DNA of 64,000 nt from Heliocidaris tuberculata (taxonomy: Eukaryota; Echinodermata; Echinoidea; Camarodonta; Echinometridae), in assembly GCA_025618425.1 (NCBI GenBank), contig CM046833.1:39685115-39749114 (forward strand). The letters run 5' to 3'. Under the pieces are notes generated by a model. It had not been told where the DNA came from and did no database searches. It saw nothing but the letters and a program-made list of their open reading frames with translations. This document shows, in pieces, positions 21,654 through 31,000 of the stretch. Numbering within the stretch: the first letter of the stretch is position 1; every line of letters begins with the position of its first letter. The position numbers and the translations under genes are program-made.

Positions 21654-22427
21654 CTAGTCTGCAATGTCAACAAATAGACCAGTCTCCCTCAGTTTGTCTT
21701 CGCTCCAGCCCAGCTGTTTGAAGAGGTCGTGAGGACTACTGAGTACATGCTTTTTCCCATCATTTTTTGTTGTGCAATGAATATTGCCATCTATAGTCCA
21801 GACCTTATCCACTGCGTCATCTTTCTTGATCACCTGGAGGAGCTTGGCCCGGCCAGGTGAAAGATGTTCCCCCACCATCACATTCTTCATGGCCTCCTCC
21901 TTCGATTCCCTCAGCTTCTTCTTATTCCTAAGAAGATCGGTCCGGAGATCCCGTCGGACAAAACGCGCTATTATTGGTCTAGCTTTGTTGGGTTGGGGCC
22001 TTCCCATACGATGACTCGTACTTAAGTCGTTTTCTGTGACCGTCACTCCTACGCTCTTGGCAACATTTATTACCAGGGTGTTGGTGACCTCACCCTGGCT
22101 TTCCGGCACTCCCCTCAGAACGATATTGTCCCTCCGAGAATACTGCTCGACCTCATCGAGCCGGTCATCATGCTTCTGCACGACAGCCTGGGTTTTCACT
22201 GTTGATATAGAGCCACGATCAATCTTCGTTGACAAGTTCTGAACCATTGGCAAGAGGGCTGCAACAACGGCCTTGACAATATCACCGACAAGTTGACGAT
22301 TCCCTTCCTTCCCCTTGCGATCTGGAATAAGACCCATCGCACTGTCCACCACCTCATCTATCTTCAAAGTGATTTCATCCTCCTCTCCCTCTACTTCTAA
22401 TGCAACAAACTTGTTAACATTAGACAT
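21654..22427 (-). CDS. LINE ORF1: nucleic-acid-binding protein
   Basis: Reading from the Met at 22427 gives 257 residues, acidic at the N-terminus, then a coiled-coil-like stretch (VVQKHDDRLDEVEQYSRRDN) followed by NIVLRGVPES, a hallmark of L1-type ORF1 proteins with an RRM-like domain. The basic region RPIIARFVRRDLRTDLLR fits RNA binding. In this family ORF1p trimerises, coats the LINE RNA and acts as a chaperone. An upstream in-frame ATG at 22496 is possible but adds a hydrophobic segment. The stop is TAG at 21654-21656, in the same frame as ORF2. Confidence 0.85.
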   Translation of the reverse strand: MSNVNKFVALEVEGEEDEITLKIDEVVDSAMGLIPDRKGKEGNRQLVGDIVKAVVAALLPMVQNLSTKIDRGSISTVKTQAVVQKHDDRLDEVEQYSRRDNIVLRGVPESQGEVTNTLVINVAKSVGVTVTENDLSTSHRMGRPQPNKARPIIARFVRRDLRTDLLRNKKKLRESKEEAMKNVMVGEHLSPGRAKLLQVIKKDDAVDKVWTIDGNIHCTTKNDGKKHVLSSPHDLFKQLGWSEDKLRETGLFVDIAD

Positions 22428-22500
22428 GATCAGGATATTAATAAAACAAATAACAAAATAGTGGTGGGATTGAAATAGGCCTACAGGCTTTTCCAAGGTC

Positions 22501-23639
22501 CATCCCAGTATGAATATTACATATGCAACACTAATGCCATCTTTTTACTCATGGACTCTCTTCTACGGCAAATGAGAGTGACAAACTGAACAAATCTTGA
22601 ATTGTGTACCCTAACGCATGAGAAATTCTGAAAGAGAAATGCCTGTAATACAAATTGCAAATTAATGCTTAACTACCAATATCAGTAACTCTCTTTATGA
22701 AGCGTTGTTATGGGGGGGGGGGGGGGGGGGCAGTATAATTGAATATCGTTGAGAACAACGTCAAATGTCCATAAGTGTAGGGACGTGTGTCCATTGTATT
22801 TTTGCCTAGTGCTTTAATCACTTCAAAGGACGGATAATTTAAAGTTCTTGGCATTTGATAAAGACAATACGAGAGAGAGAAAAACATATATATAAAAAGT
22901 GTTAAGATCATTCCTAATGATTCATGGATCTGTTTTCTTTCAAAAATTACTAATATTTCCTTGAAGGTCATTAGATAATGGTAACGCCTGTCCTCTTCTT
23001 TTAGAGAGTGCCTACATATAGGCCTGCTTTCTGAGGTTTGCTTCTTTTAGCCACTATGTGGTTATATGATAAAGCATTCTATGAAATTTCTATGTATGTT
23101 TATAAAAAGAAAAAAAAAAGTACAAATCTATGGTTATGTATCATTTGAATATTGATTAACTTGTTTATGTAATAAGAATTCAGTCGTAATATTGCTTTGA
23201 CAAGAAATATCAGATTATTATTATTACTACTATCATTATTATTATTGTTATTTATTTATTCATTTATTTTTATTTTTTGGGGGGTAAAGTACAGGTATTT
23301 ATTTACCAAATTAGAAAGAGTATATCGCCATATAAAGGATATCAGATTTAACATCTTATGCGCGTACACATGGAAGACTGAACAAGCTAAACAATTTGTA
23401 TAAGGATTGTGGCTTTTCGTATTACTCATTGTCACAATGTGTATAATTATTTTTATTACCTGCATTTATCTATGCATTGAACATTCTGTAACGTTATGTT
23501 AAAAATGTTAAAAGAGTGCTATTAGTCGTTTTCAATGTAAATGAAGATATAAGCAACTACTCAGAATATGAACAACAATATTAGAAAGATGGTACTACAC
23601 TGGAAGTATGAAACATATTAGTAGATCCTCCTCCTTTAT
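22501..23639. other. Intergenic stretch, AT-rich
   Basis: It contains a G run at 22711-22730 and an ATT-rich segment at 23216-23280. No gene or clear element is recognised. Confidence 0.6.
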
Positions 23640-23680
23640 TCCTCAAGCTTTCGACCTGTGATCTTAATCAGGACTCTCTA
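23640..23680 (-). repeat. Penelope-like terminal motif with a degenerate hammerhead core
   Basis: On the minus strand CTGATTAAGATCACAG is followed by GTCGAAAGCTTGAGG. Penelope-like elements are known to carry hammerhead ribozyme motifs of the form CTGATGA - stem II - GAAA. Here the core is CTGATTA, so the G8 position is changed and catalysis is unlikely. GTCGAAAGCTTG recurs at 40987-40998. Confidence 0.4.
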
Positions 23681-24488
23681 GAACACAAAATGATGGCTAG
23701 CATTTACATTGGGATATACATTTGAATTTATTACAATTACTTGTTACTTGTAGATTTAATCCCGATGGCAGCTTGTCATACAGCTAAACTGGGATGTCGT
23801 GCAATGTGTTGGCAAAGTGGCAGTGCATAAAGCGGTGCATCATGGCTGTTATTTACAATAATACCTTTTAACGTATGAAATGCGTTAATAAGCCGTTATC
23901 CCAAGTCTAGACACCAAGGATGAAGTTGGAAGTCCCCCCGCCCGCCAAGGCCGGGCGGAACAGGTGCTCCCCCTTTTTACGAGCTTGTTATGCAAACCAG
24001 GCTCGGCGGTGGAGATTTCCAACTTCTCTCCCACTTTTCTTCGTGGTCTTATTCAAGTAGCATGTTTTTACTTTCCCTGCTTGCTACTACCAATTTTCGT
24101 ACAATAAATTTGTTTTTTGTGGAATCATCGTTGCTTTACTACCTTTCCTTCAATACCAAAGTTTTGAGTTCAGGTCTTCTTGGCAGCTGAAATCGATACA
24201 TAGGCTGACTGATTCATTTATTTTAGAACGCTTTGCGGTTCGGATTTAAATCAGTGTTTCAGCACAGCTTTTAGAACGAGTGTGTTTGCAGCAAATTTTC
24301 ATGTTCCACGATTTATGTAACAATAGTATCTAGAACGCTTCGCCGATAGCGGCTGATCGTGCACTCAGTTTCGTCGAATGCCTGTCGGCGATTTTCTTTT
24401 GGAATACTGATCAGCTACATTCGTCTAACTATTTCCTTGCCTCGTGATCTTGACCTTTGGACCGGGTTGGTGTTTTACTTGGAGTATA
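23681..24488. other. Presumed 5' region of the tyrosine-recombinase retroelement
   Basis: Composition becomes GC-richer. A nested hairpin spans 23922-24026: outer arms GAAGTTGGAA (23922-23931) and TTCCAACTTC (24017-24026), inner arms CCGCCCG (23938-23944) and CGGGCGG (23952-23958). It could be part of a terminal repeat of the element that follows. Exact ends are not determined. Confidence 0.45.
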
Positions 24489-25547
24489 ATGCCTAAGCAG
24501 GGGAAGCAAAAGTCGACCAGGAAGGCGGCGGCGCGACGCTCTCGAAGGTCGGATGTGGACGAACATGATGTAGCACCTCCGGCCGCAGTCGTATTGGACG
24601 ATGACGTCGATCCAGGCGAGTCAGGAAACGGTGAGTCTAATAATATCGGGGCCCCTTGGCCCTTTGTAAACCCACTCGATGCCGTAAATACGCATGCTGG
24701 CGCATATCCTACTCTTGAAAATGTTCCCCCTAATTCTGTTCGTTCCCCACCTCCACCTTCAGCCCACTCACTGCCTGTTACTTCGGGCATCGACCTCTCT
24801 CCACAGCCGGCTATGCTGAGCTGTGTTTGCGATGAGCTAGGCGGAGAGGTACCGGCTACTATTAAGGAGAAGATCTGGAGGGGGGAATTCATAGAGTTGG
24901 GTCTTTTGCTGAAAAGGGATAGTGCCCAAGACACTTCGATTCAAACTTTTAGTTTTTGTTCCGCGGGGTCATCGGTAGTTTTGCGCCCGCAAAGCAAGGC
25001 TCAAGTGATTTATGATATTGGGCAGTGGACGTCTGCTTTTTTGGTCTTTGCGTCCATCTATTTAGAACGTCACCCGGCGCGAGCGCGCGAGTTGCTAAAA
25101 TACATGGATATCGTGCGTTCGATAGTCCGGTATGGGGGGTATAATTGGCGCTCATACGATGCGCAATTCCGCCTCCGTCAAGCTCGGCAACCACGCCGAT
25201 CGTGGGCGACTATTGATACGGAGTTATGGCTCACAATCGCGACATCGAGCCAAGTGGTTAATCCTTCTGACCCGCCTGCCCTCTCCCGCAGCCAGCCCTT
25301 TCGGCCTTACGACCGAGGGTCGAGCCGCGGTTTTCCCTCGCGGCAATATGGGTCGCTCCGTGGAGTCGGCCCACGTCCCACCTTGCTCTGCTTCGCTTTC
25401 AATGGCACCGGGTCATGTAGCCGTACCAACTGCCGCTATGCGCACATCTGCGGAAACTGTGCGGCAACCACGCACGGCTCCAGCTCATGCACTAAGCAAG
25501 CCAGTGCCCCAAACAAGAGGCAAAGGGCTCGCCCGAACGCCAATTAA
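24489..25547 (+). CDS. Gag-like protein with CCCH zinc finger
   Basis: The Met at 24489 (MPKQGKQ) starts a 352-residue protein with a basic N-terminus, an acidic stretch and a Pro-rich region. The C-terminus has a Cys/His array LLCFAFNGTGSCSRT followed by NCRYAHICGNCAATTH, typical of the gag-like ORF of tyrosine-recombinase retroelements. It probably packages element RNA. An earlier ATG at 24444 is in frame but adds a hydrophobic leader and is less likely. The stop at 25547 is 10 nt before the first in-frame ATG of the RT gene. Confidence 0.8.
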   Translation: MPKQGKQKSTRKAAARRSRRSDVDEHDVAPPAAVVLDDDVDPGESGNGESNNIGAPWPFVNPLDAVNTHAGAYPTLENVPPNSVRSPPPPSAHSLPVTSGIDLSPQPAMLSCVCDELGGEVPATIKEKIWRGEFIELGLLLKRDSAQDTSIQTFSFCSAGSSVVLRPQSKAQVIYDIGQWTSAFLVFASIYLERHPARARELLKYMDIVRSIVRYGGYNWRSYDAQFRLRQARQPRRSWATIDTELWLTIATSSQVVNPSDPPALSRSQPFRPYDRGSSRGFPSRQYGSLRGVGPRPTLLCFAFNGTGSCSRTNCRYAHICGNCAATTHGSSSCTKQASAPNKRQRARPNAN

Positions 25548-25557
25548 CTTAAAAAGA

Positions 25558-27111
25558 ATGCTTCCTTTTCTGAGTACCTACAACAATCGTCAAGATGCTG
25601 CGCAGCTTATTTCAGGTTTTCAATATGGTTTTTCACTTGGTTTTACTGGTACGCGTCGTCCCGTGTCGTCGCGAAATCTAAAATCTGCCGGAGAACATAA
25701 AGAGATCTTAGTAGCTAAAATTGAGAAAGAAATTAGCCTCGGCAGAATTTCTGGTCCTTTTCAATCCCCACCCTTTCCGAATTTTCGATGCTCGCCTATC
25801 GGGCTTGTCCCCAAGCGGGCCCCTGGGGAATTTCGCCTTATTCAACATCTGTCGGCGCCTCGCGGGTCCTCGGTCAATGAATTCATTGATTCGGACCTGT
25901 GTTCCGTGTCATACACTTCGTTTGATGAGGCTGTGAATCTCGTTTCACAGCTTGGGCGTAGAGCGCTTATGGGGAAGGCGGATATTAAATCGGCCTTTCG
26001 ATTGCTGCCGGTCCACCCTTCGGATTTCGAACTCCTCGGCTTTTGCTTAGACGGCAAATATTACTATGATAGGTGCTTGCCTATGGGCTGCTCAATCTCA
26101 TGTGCGCACTTTCAGCGATTTAGTACATTTCTGGAGTCTTGTTGTCGTAAAGTTGCCGGGACTGAGCGGGTCCTACATTACTTGGACGATTTCTTTTTCG
26201 CGGGCGCGACGCGGAAAGAGTGCGAATCGTCTATGCGACACTTCATGGCTATGTGCGAAGCTTTTGGGGTCCCAATAGCGAGCGAGAAAACCGAGGGACC
26301 TGTTTCCACTATCACGTTTTTGGGTTTGGAAATCGATGCAGCGGCGCTCAGAGTTCGCGTACCAAGACAAAAGGTAGAAACCTTGCAGATAATGTTGCGT
26401 AATTTCGAGGCACAGCAGAAACTTACTTTGAGGCAATTACAATCGCTGATAGGCAGCCTTAACTTTGTGTGTAAAGCCGTGGCTCCTGGGAGAGCCTTTC
26501 TTAGGCGTCTTATCGATCTGACAAGAGGGGTCCGCCGTCCGGAACACCGAATTCGCATAACGCTCGGGGCAAAGGCCGATATGCAAGCATGGTCTTTGTT
26601 TTTATCCGAGTTCAATGGTAGCGTCATGTTTTCACACCCCGACTGGCTCACGAATACTCAATTTCAATTCTTCACCGATGCAGCCGCTAGCATTGGTTTT
26701 GGAATTTTCTTCCAGAACAAGTGGGCTCAGGGCAGATGGCCCGCGGAAATTTCGGATAGAAAATTCTCCATCGCCTTCTTGGAGCTCTTTCCGATCGTCG
26801 CTGGTATCCGTCTGTGGGGGGCGCATTTAGCTAACAACAGAGTCCTATTCTGGTCGGATAACCAGACTGTCGTGCATGTCGTCAATTCCCAAACCTCTAA
26901 GTGCCCCCACATCATGAAGTTAGTGAGAAGGTTGGTCGGGCTTTGCTTGAAGTTCAATATTTTGTTCAAAGCTCGCTATGTGCCTGGCTCTCGCAACGAA
27001 ATAGCTGACTCCCTCTCTCGTTTTCAGATGGACAGGTTTCGTCACCTGGCGCCGGGCGCGGATCGGCTAGGATGCGACCTACCCACCCATCTATGGCAGA
27101 GCTTCTTATAG
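25558..27111 (+). CDS. Reverse transcriptase - RNase H
   Basis: From the ATG at 25558 the frame gives 517 residues; it is also open upstream to 25132, overlapping gag, so fusion by frameshift is possible. The RT shows LIQHLSAPRGSSVNEFI, KADIKSAFRLLPVHP, the LPMGCSISCAHFQRF segment and the catalytic YLDDFFFAG, of the type shared by DIRS and Ngaro elements. RNase H follows with FFTDAAASIGFG, FLELFPIV and LFWSDNQTVVHVVNSQ. The end overlaps the recombinase gene by 40 nt. No methyltransferase domain is seen. All core acidic residues appear present. Confidence 0.88.
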   Translation: MLPFLSTYNNRQDAAQLISGFQYGFSLGFTGTRRPVSSRNLKSAGEHKEILVAKIEKEISLGRISGPFQSPPFPNFRCSPIGLVPKRAPGEFRLIQHLSAPRGSSVNEFIDSDLCSVSYTSFDEAVNLVSQLGRRALMGKADIKSAFRLLPVHPSDFELLGFCLDGKYYYDRCLPMGCSISCAHFQRFSTFLESCCRKVAGTERVLHYLDDFFFAGATRKECESSMRHFMAMCEAFGVPIASEKTEGPVSTITFLGLEIDAAALRVRVPRQKVETLQIMLRNFEAQQKLTLRQLQSLIGSLNFVCKAVAPGRAFLRRLIDLTRGVRRPEHRIRITLGAKADMQAWSLFLSEFNGSVMFSHPDWLTNTQFQFFTDAAASIGFGIFFQNKWAQGRWPAEISDRKFSIAFLELFPIVAGIRLWGAHLANNRVLFWSDNQTVVHVVNSQTSKCPHIMKLVRRLVGLCLKFNILFKARYVPGSRNEIADSLSRFQMDRFRHLAPGADRLGCDLPTHLWQSFL

Positions 27112-28034
27112 AAAGGAATCGCCTCCTGTTTGCATCTCGAGCGCCGAGTACTCACTCTACTTACGAGAAAGCCTGGTCTGCATTCCAGCAGTTTAGGTTG
27201 CGATATCACTACGATATAAGTATTAAACCAGATGTTGAGCAAGTCGCTCAATTTATATCTTTTCTTTCATGGCATGGCTATGCAGGGGCAACTATTAGTA
27301 CATATATTTCTGGTATAGCTTTCGGTATGCAGGCATTAGGATGGCCCGATATAACAAACGGTTTTGTAATTCGTCGATTGGTTGACGGATGTAGGCGCAG
27401 AAATGCCCGCCATGATACACGATGTCCCATAACTTTGCCCATTCTCAAATCAATTATCAATTCCATTTCACACGTTTGCGAGAGTACCTACGACCAGGCA
27501 TTATTTCGAGCAGCATTTCTGGTAGCGTTTTTTGGTTTTCTTCGGGTGGGGGAGTTCACAGCAAAATCCAAAAGGGGTCCCTTTCCCTTATCACAGGAGG
27601 ACGTTCACATATGGGGTACAAACAGTAACAGAAACTTGCATGTAACAGTTCGTAGGTCTAAAACGGATCAAACAGGGAGGGGGTGTCGCATTGTAATTCC
27701 TCCCAACGACATGGCTCTCATGTGTCCAGTACGAGCCGTGGAAGATTACCTATCTATCCGTAGTGGTACTGGGGTCGCCTTTTTTCGGCATTTCGACACG
27801 CATCCGTTAACGAGGCATGAGTTCAGTGGAAAGTTGAAGCGAGTGATAAACTTTATCGGTTTACCTGTTGCCTTTTATTCCTCTCATTCCTTTCGTATTG
27901 GGGCCGCAACGTCTGCCGCGATGGCGGGCGTACCTGATGTTTGCATCCAAAATATGGGCCGGTGGGTTTCTAACACTCACCGGCGATATATTCGTGCTAA
28001 CACAACCGTGCTAAACGGCCATTTAATTAATTGA
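27072..28034 (+). CDS. Tyrosine recombinase (DIRS/Ngaro type)
   Basis: This is a 320-residue protein. The N-terminal core-binding part holds STHSTYEKAWSAFQQF, and the catalytic domain shows the expected residues: Arg in FFGFLRVGEF, HSFRIGAAT (His-x2-Arg) and the nucleophile Tyr in THRRYIR, preceded by NMGRWVS. The enzyme is thought to integrate a circular DNA copy without a target duplication. Its start lies inside the end of the RT frame (40-nt overlap), implying translation coupling or a separate transcript. It appears intact. Confidence 0.9.
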   Translation: MRPTHPSMAELLIERNRLLFASRAPSTHSTYEKAWSAFQQFRLRYHYDISIKPDVEQVAQFISFLSWHGYAGATISTYISGIAFGMQALGWPDITNGFVIRRLVDGCRRRNARHDTRCPITLPILKSIINSISHVCESTYDQALFRAAFLVAFFGFLRVGEFTAKSKRGPFPLSQEDVHIWGTNSNRNLHVTVRRSKTDQTGRGCRIVIPPNDMALMCPVRAVEDYLSIRSGTGVAFFRHFDTHPLTRHEFSGKLKRVINFIGLPVAFYSSHSFRIGAATSAAMAGVPDVCIQNMGRWVSNTHRRYIRANTTVLNGHLIN

Positions 28035-29256
28035 ATTGTACTTGGGAGAGTTATCTAAATGTCCTTTTTCCAGTTTCCCACAGCGACATATAAAAGAGGT
28101 AAAGAATGGGGCTTTCTGAAGGAGCTGTATATGTAAGCTTTACTCACTGGTGTCCACAGTCCTCCCTGCTGCTTGCCTTTTCTCTTTTATATCTCCCATT
28201 GCAGTTAAACGACGGGCTAGTGTCATCACACACAAATTTGATTATGCCTTCTACTGGAAGCTTGTTTTATTTTGGGGCATCCACGCGACGAGGCACTAGT
28301 TCGGCACGCGACCTAACCACTGACCTTTGGGTCATCGCACTATTTGATGAGGCCAAGGCGCTTTACAGAGGTAGCGGATTACGAGGTTTGGAATACTCAT
28401 TGAATGAACATGTTGAATGAAAGCTGGTATCCACGAACACTTAACAATTTTAGTCGGCCAGTGCCAGCTCTTTTTAATCTTGGGCCAAGCCTCGCTCGCA
28501 TCTGTATTGAGAAGTCCCGGGACCTTTCCTTCTTCATCAGTTTATAATTCTAGCTAATGATCTCTGCCTTGCCCCCCCCCCCTTATCTGGCGATACTTTA
28601 TTTTGCTACTTGTTTGCTTCTGTTCTTACGAGTTAAATGATGATGATGATGATGACGATGCTCCAATTATTTCAGTCCGTTGAGGATTGTGATTGTACTC
28701 ATTACTACCTTTCCACCTCTTCGTTTCGTTATTGTTATTGTTGTCAGCTTCAGGGTTGTTATATGTTTTACTTTTGACGCCTTTAGCTTGGGCAGCATAT
28801 GCAGGGGCATCATTGTCATCATCATCATCCTATCGTTAATTTCTTCATTTTCGTGTTTATTATATCAAATATAATTATCATTATTTTATCATTACCATCC
28901 CATCTCCTCTTCTTCGTGTTATTTTATTCACGTTACCTTATTTGATCTAATTCTATCGTCGTTACCATATTCATTTTTGCTATTTCTATGCACTTTTCGT
29001 AAAGTTCTAGCGAAACTTTCCGAAATATCATCCTGTGTTGTGGCGGCGGGCTGACTCTCCTGGCAGTTGGAGCCAGCCCGTTTGGCGAAATTGCATTTTT
29101 TGGCCACACCACATTCTGATATTCAGTACGCTTACATTATTTTGTAAATCAAAACAGTGTATAACAAGAGGCTTCCTGAGATGAAGGGTTCGAATTTCGT
29201 TTTGGAACAATCGAAAAAGAATGCATATTATATCCCACGTTTGCCAGGTAGGTTGT
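28035..29256. other. 3' side of the retroelement and unassigned sequence
   Basis: A 105-codon open frame at 28106-28420 has no recognisable domain and may be chance. A C run is at 28573-28582, a GAT repeat at 28637-28660, and a short hairpin GGCGGGCTGACTC/GCCAGCCCG near 29044-29081. The 3' end of the element probably lies here. Confidence 0.45.
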
Positions 29257-29530
29257 GACAAGCTGAGAAATCTTGTCCCAAATTGGCCGTGGATGGATTT
29301 TGATTAGTATTGCCCTACGTTGGCCACGTGACAAGCTGAGAAATCTTGCCACGAAATTTACGTGGGAAGGGCGAGCTGTGAAATCTTGCCATGGATTTGG
29401 GCAAGCTGAGAAATCTTGCCATTAATTTTGGAGACTTTGCAAGCTGAGAAATCTTGCCTTTTGTTCCTGAATTAGTTAACCAATTATTTTCCAAAAGGGG
29501 ATTTATTGCGGCAAGCTGAGAAATCTTGCC
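29257..29530. repeat. Spaced hairpin repeats (six copies of a 20-21-nt palindromic motif)
   Basis: The motif GCAAGCTGAGAAATCTTGC recurs with small variation at 29257, 29331, 29371, 29401, 29439 and 29511, separated by unrelated spacers of different length. Each copy is a stem (CAAG/CTTG core) around the loop CTGAGAAAT. In the first copy both arms change together (GACAAG with CTTGTC), and in the third GCGAG pairs with CTTGC through one G-T. This suggests selection for pairing. Function is unknown. It may belong to the neighbouring retroelement. Confidence 0.8.
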
Positions 29531-29844
29531 ACGAGTTTTAAATTGAGGAAGTTTCATTACGAATCCTAGATTGATATACAATGAAAATCAAAGAGCCTGG
29601 GCTCGTTGGAAATATATCTCAGGAGGCCTCAACAATCAATAGATGATATTATATGAAGTACGATACGAAATTATGTCATGATTATCGTTAATGATTATGG
29701 AATTTTATGGAGCGGATTCTATCTTGATAATGCTACTCGAATTATTAAACCACGGAATACCGCATATAACCTTGTTTTGTTCTCATTATTTGTCTGGAAT
29801 GGGATAAAACAGTGGACGTGCAAGTAAAACCCGAGACGTGGAGT
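29531..29844. other. Unassigned AT-rich stretch
   Basis: This is unique-looking AT-rich sequence. No gene, repeat or element end is recognised. Confidence 0.6.
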
Positions 29845-30111
29845 CTACAGCAGCTTGGATCCAACAGGAGGACGCAACGCTCTGATGATGGGTAGAGCAA
29901 CCTCCTGAAAAGTGGTAACTGATGGAGATGTTACTGCGGCAACCGACAGTTGGTTCCACGTCCGGATGGTGCGAGGGTAGAAGGAATACTTGAAGCTATC
30001 GATAGAAGCTGAGTACTTAAGATGGTGATCACTTCTGCTGAGATATGTAGCTGGGGTGATGTGGGCAGGAAAAGACATATTGATGTGGTGATAGTGAATC
30101 TTGTAAAACAT
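29845..30111 (-). pseudogene. LINE reverse transcriptase C-terminal fragment
   Basis: The minus strand encodes 88 residues (MFYKIHYHHINMSFPAH at the start, then YKYSFYPRTIRTWNQL-type sequence as FKYSFYPRTIRTWNQLSV). This SF-PRTI-WN-L pattern is the usual C-terminal end of ORF2 in several LINE clades. The rest of ORF2 is absent upstream, so this is a 5'-truncated insertion, the common outcome of target-primed reverse transcription. Its 3' side ends near 29840. Confidence 0.7.
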
Positions 30112-30252
30112 GGTTTTGAGTACTTATCATTATAATTGTGATTATGATAATAATAATAATATCATTATCACATTGTAATAAAAAAATAATAACAATGATA
30201 ATTATTAGCATTATTAACTTGTACTTATTATGATTTTAATAGTATTGATAAC

Positions 30253-30294
<42 letters not shown>

Positions 30295-30326
30295 TATCAT
30301 TATTATTATCATTATTATTATTATTA

Positions 30327-30370
<44 letters not shown>

Positions 30371-30394
30371 ATCATTATTATTATTATTATCACC

Positions 30395-30425
<31 letters not shown>

Positions 30426-31000
30426 CTGTTATAAGGTTGTTGTTATTATATTATTGCACATATGAATATCTTTTAAATGTGTGAGAAGATACTTGCATGT
30501 CTATATATTTGTGATAATCTATTTCTGTAATGATATGCATGTATGTCTATGAATATATTTCTCAAACTATTTTTCACACTATACAGATAATGAGTGTAAA
30601 CCAATACCGTGTGCACAAGGTTGTCGTGTTAGCTATTCGGTGTTGCTTTTTAAGGTGACATGGTCTTCTTTGGGGATATATATGAAAAGTGCATAGAAAC
30701 AATTTTATAGACATGTAATTTTCTTGTCACACATTTAAAATATATGTACATGTACACGTGGAATAATAATGATGATGATCTTAATGATAATAATAATAAT
30801 AATGATAATAATAATAATAATGATAATAATGATATTAATAATAATGATAATAATAATAATAATAATAATTAATATTATTATCATTTTATAATTATTATTT
30901 TTATTATCTTTATTTATTTTTTAAATCATTTTTATTATAATGTGATAATGATATCATTATTATTATCATAATCAAAATTAAAATGATAAGTACTTTAACA
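30112..31000. repeat. Two ATT/AAT trinucleotide microsatellite blocks
   Basis: Imperfect (TAA/ATT)n fills 30130-30430 and 30770-30985, separated by about 330 bp of unique AT-rich sequence. In each block the AAT phase is followed by its complement ATT, so each could fold back. The Ile-rich open frames here are artefacts of the repeat. Confidence 0.9.

Larger units (their letters stand above)
17797..22500 (-). mobile_element. Nearly full-length LINE retrotransposon (L1/Tx1- or CR1/jockey-like)
   Basis: On the minus strand the element runs from an ORF1 near 22427, through ORF2 with AP endonuclease and reverse transcriptase, to a short 3' region ending in a (TTATC)n tail (AAGATAAGAT repeats at 17797-17824). 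ORF2 carries one frameshift near 18600. The 5' boundary is set only roughly. The clade cannot be fixed without a tree. It is inserted just downstream of receptor copy A. Confidence 0.85.
24489..28034 (+). mobile_element. DIRS/Ngaro-order retroelement (gag, RT-RNase H, tyrosine recombinase)
   Basis: Three genes follow on the + strand: a gag-like protein, a reverse transcriptase with RNase H, and a tyrosine recombinase. All are open without frameshifts. A tyrosine recombinase instead of an integrase defines the DIRS order. No methyltransferase domain was seen after RNase H, which favours an Ngaro-like element. Ngaro elements have been described from sea urchins and other animals. Terminal repeats were not identified, so the ends given are only the coding limits. 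Confidence 0.88.

Noticed and set aside
28106..28420. A 105-codon open frame after the tyrosine recombinase gene
   Set aside because: It has no domain, no relation to known retroelement proteins that I can see, and is compatible with chance.
29257..29530. CRISPR-like array (short repeats with variable spacers)
   Set aside because: Spacer lengths vary widely, the repeats diverge, and the sequence is clearly eukaryotic with no cas genes.
30214..30484. Long Ile-rich open frames on both strands
   Set aside because: They are pure ATT/AAT microsatellite translation.
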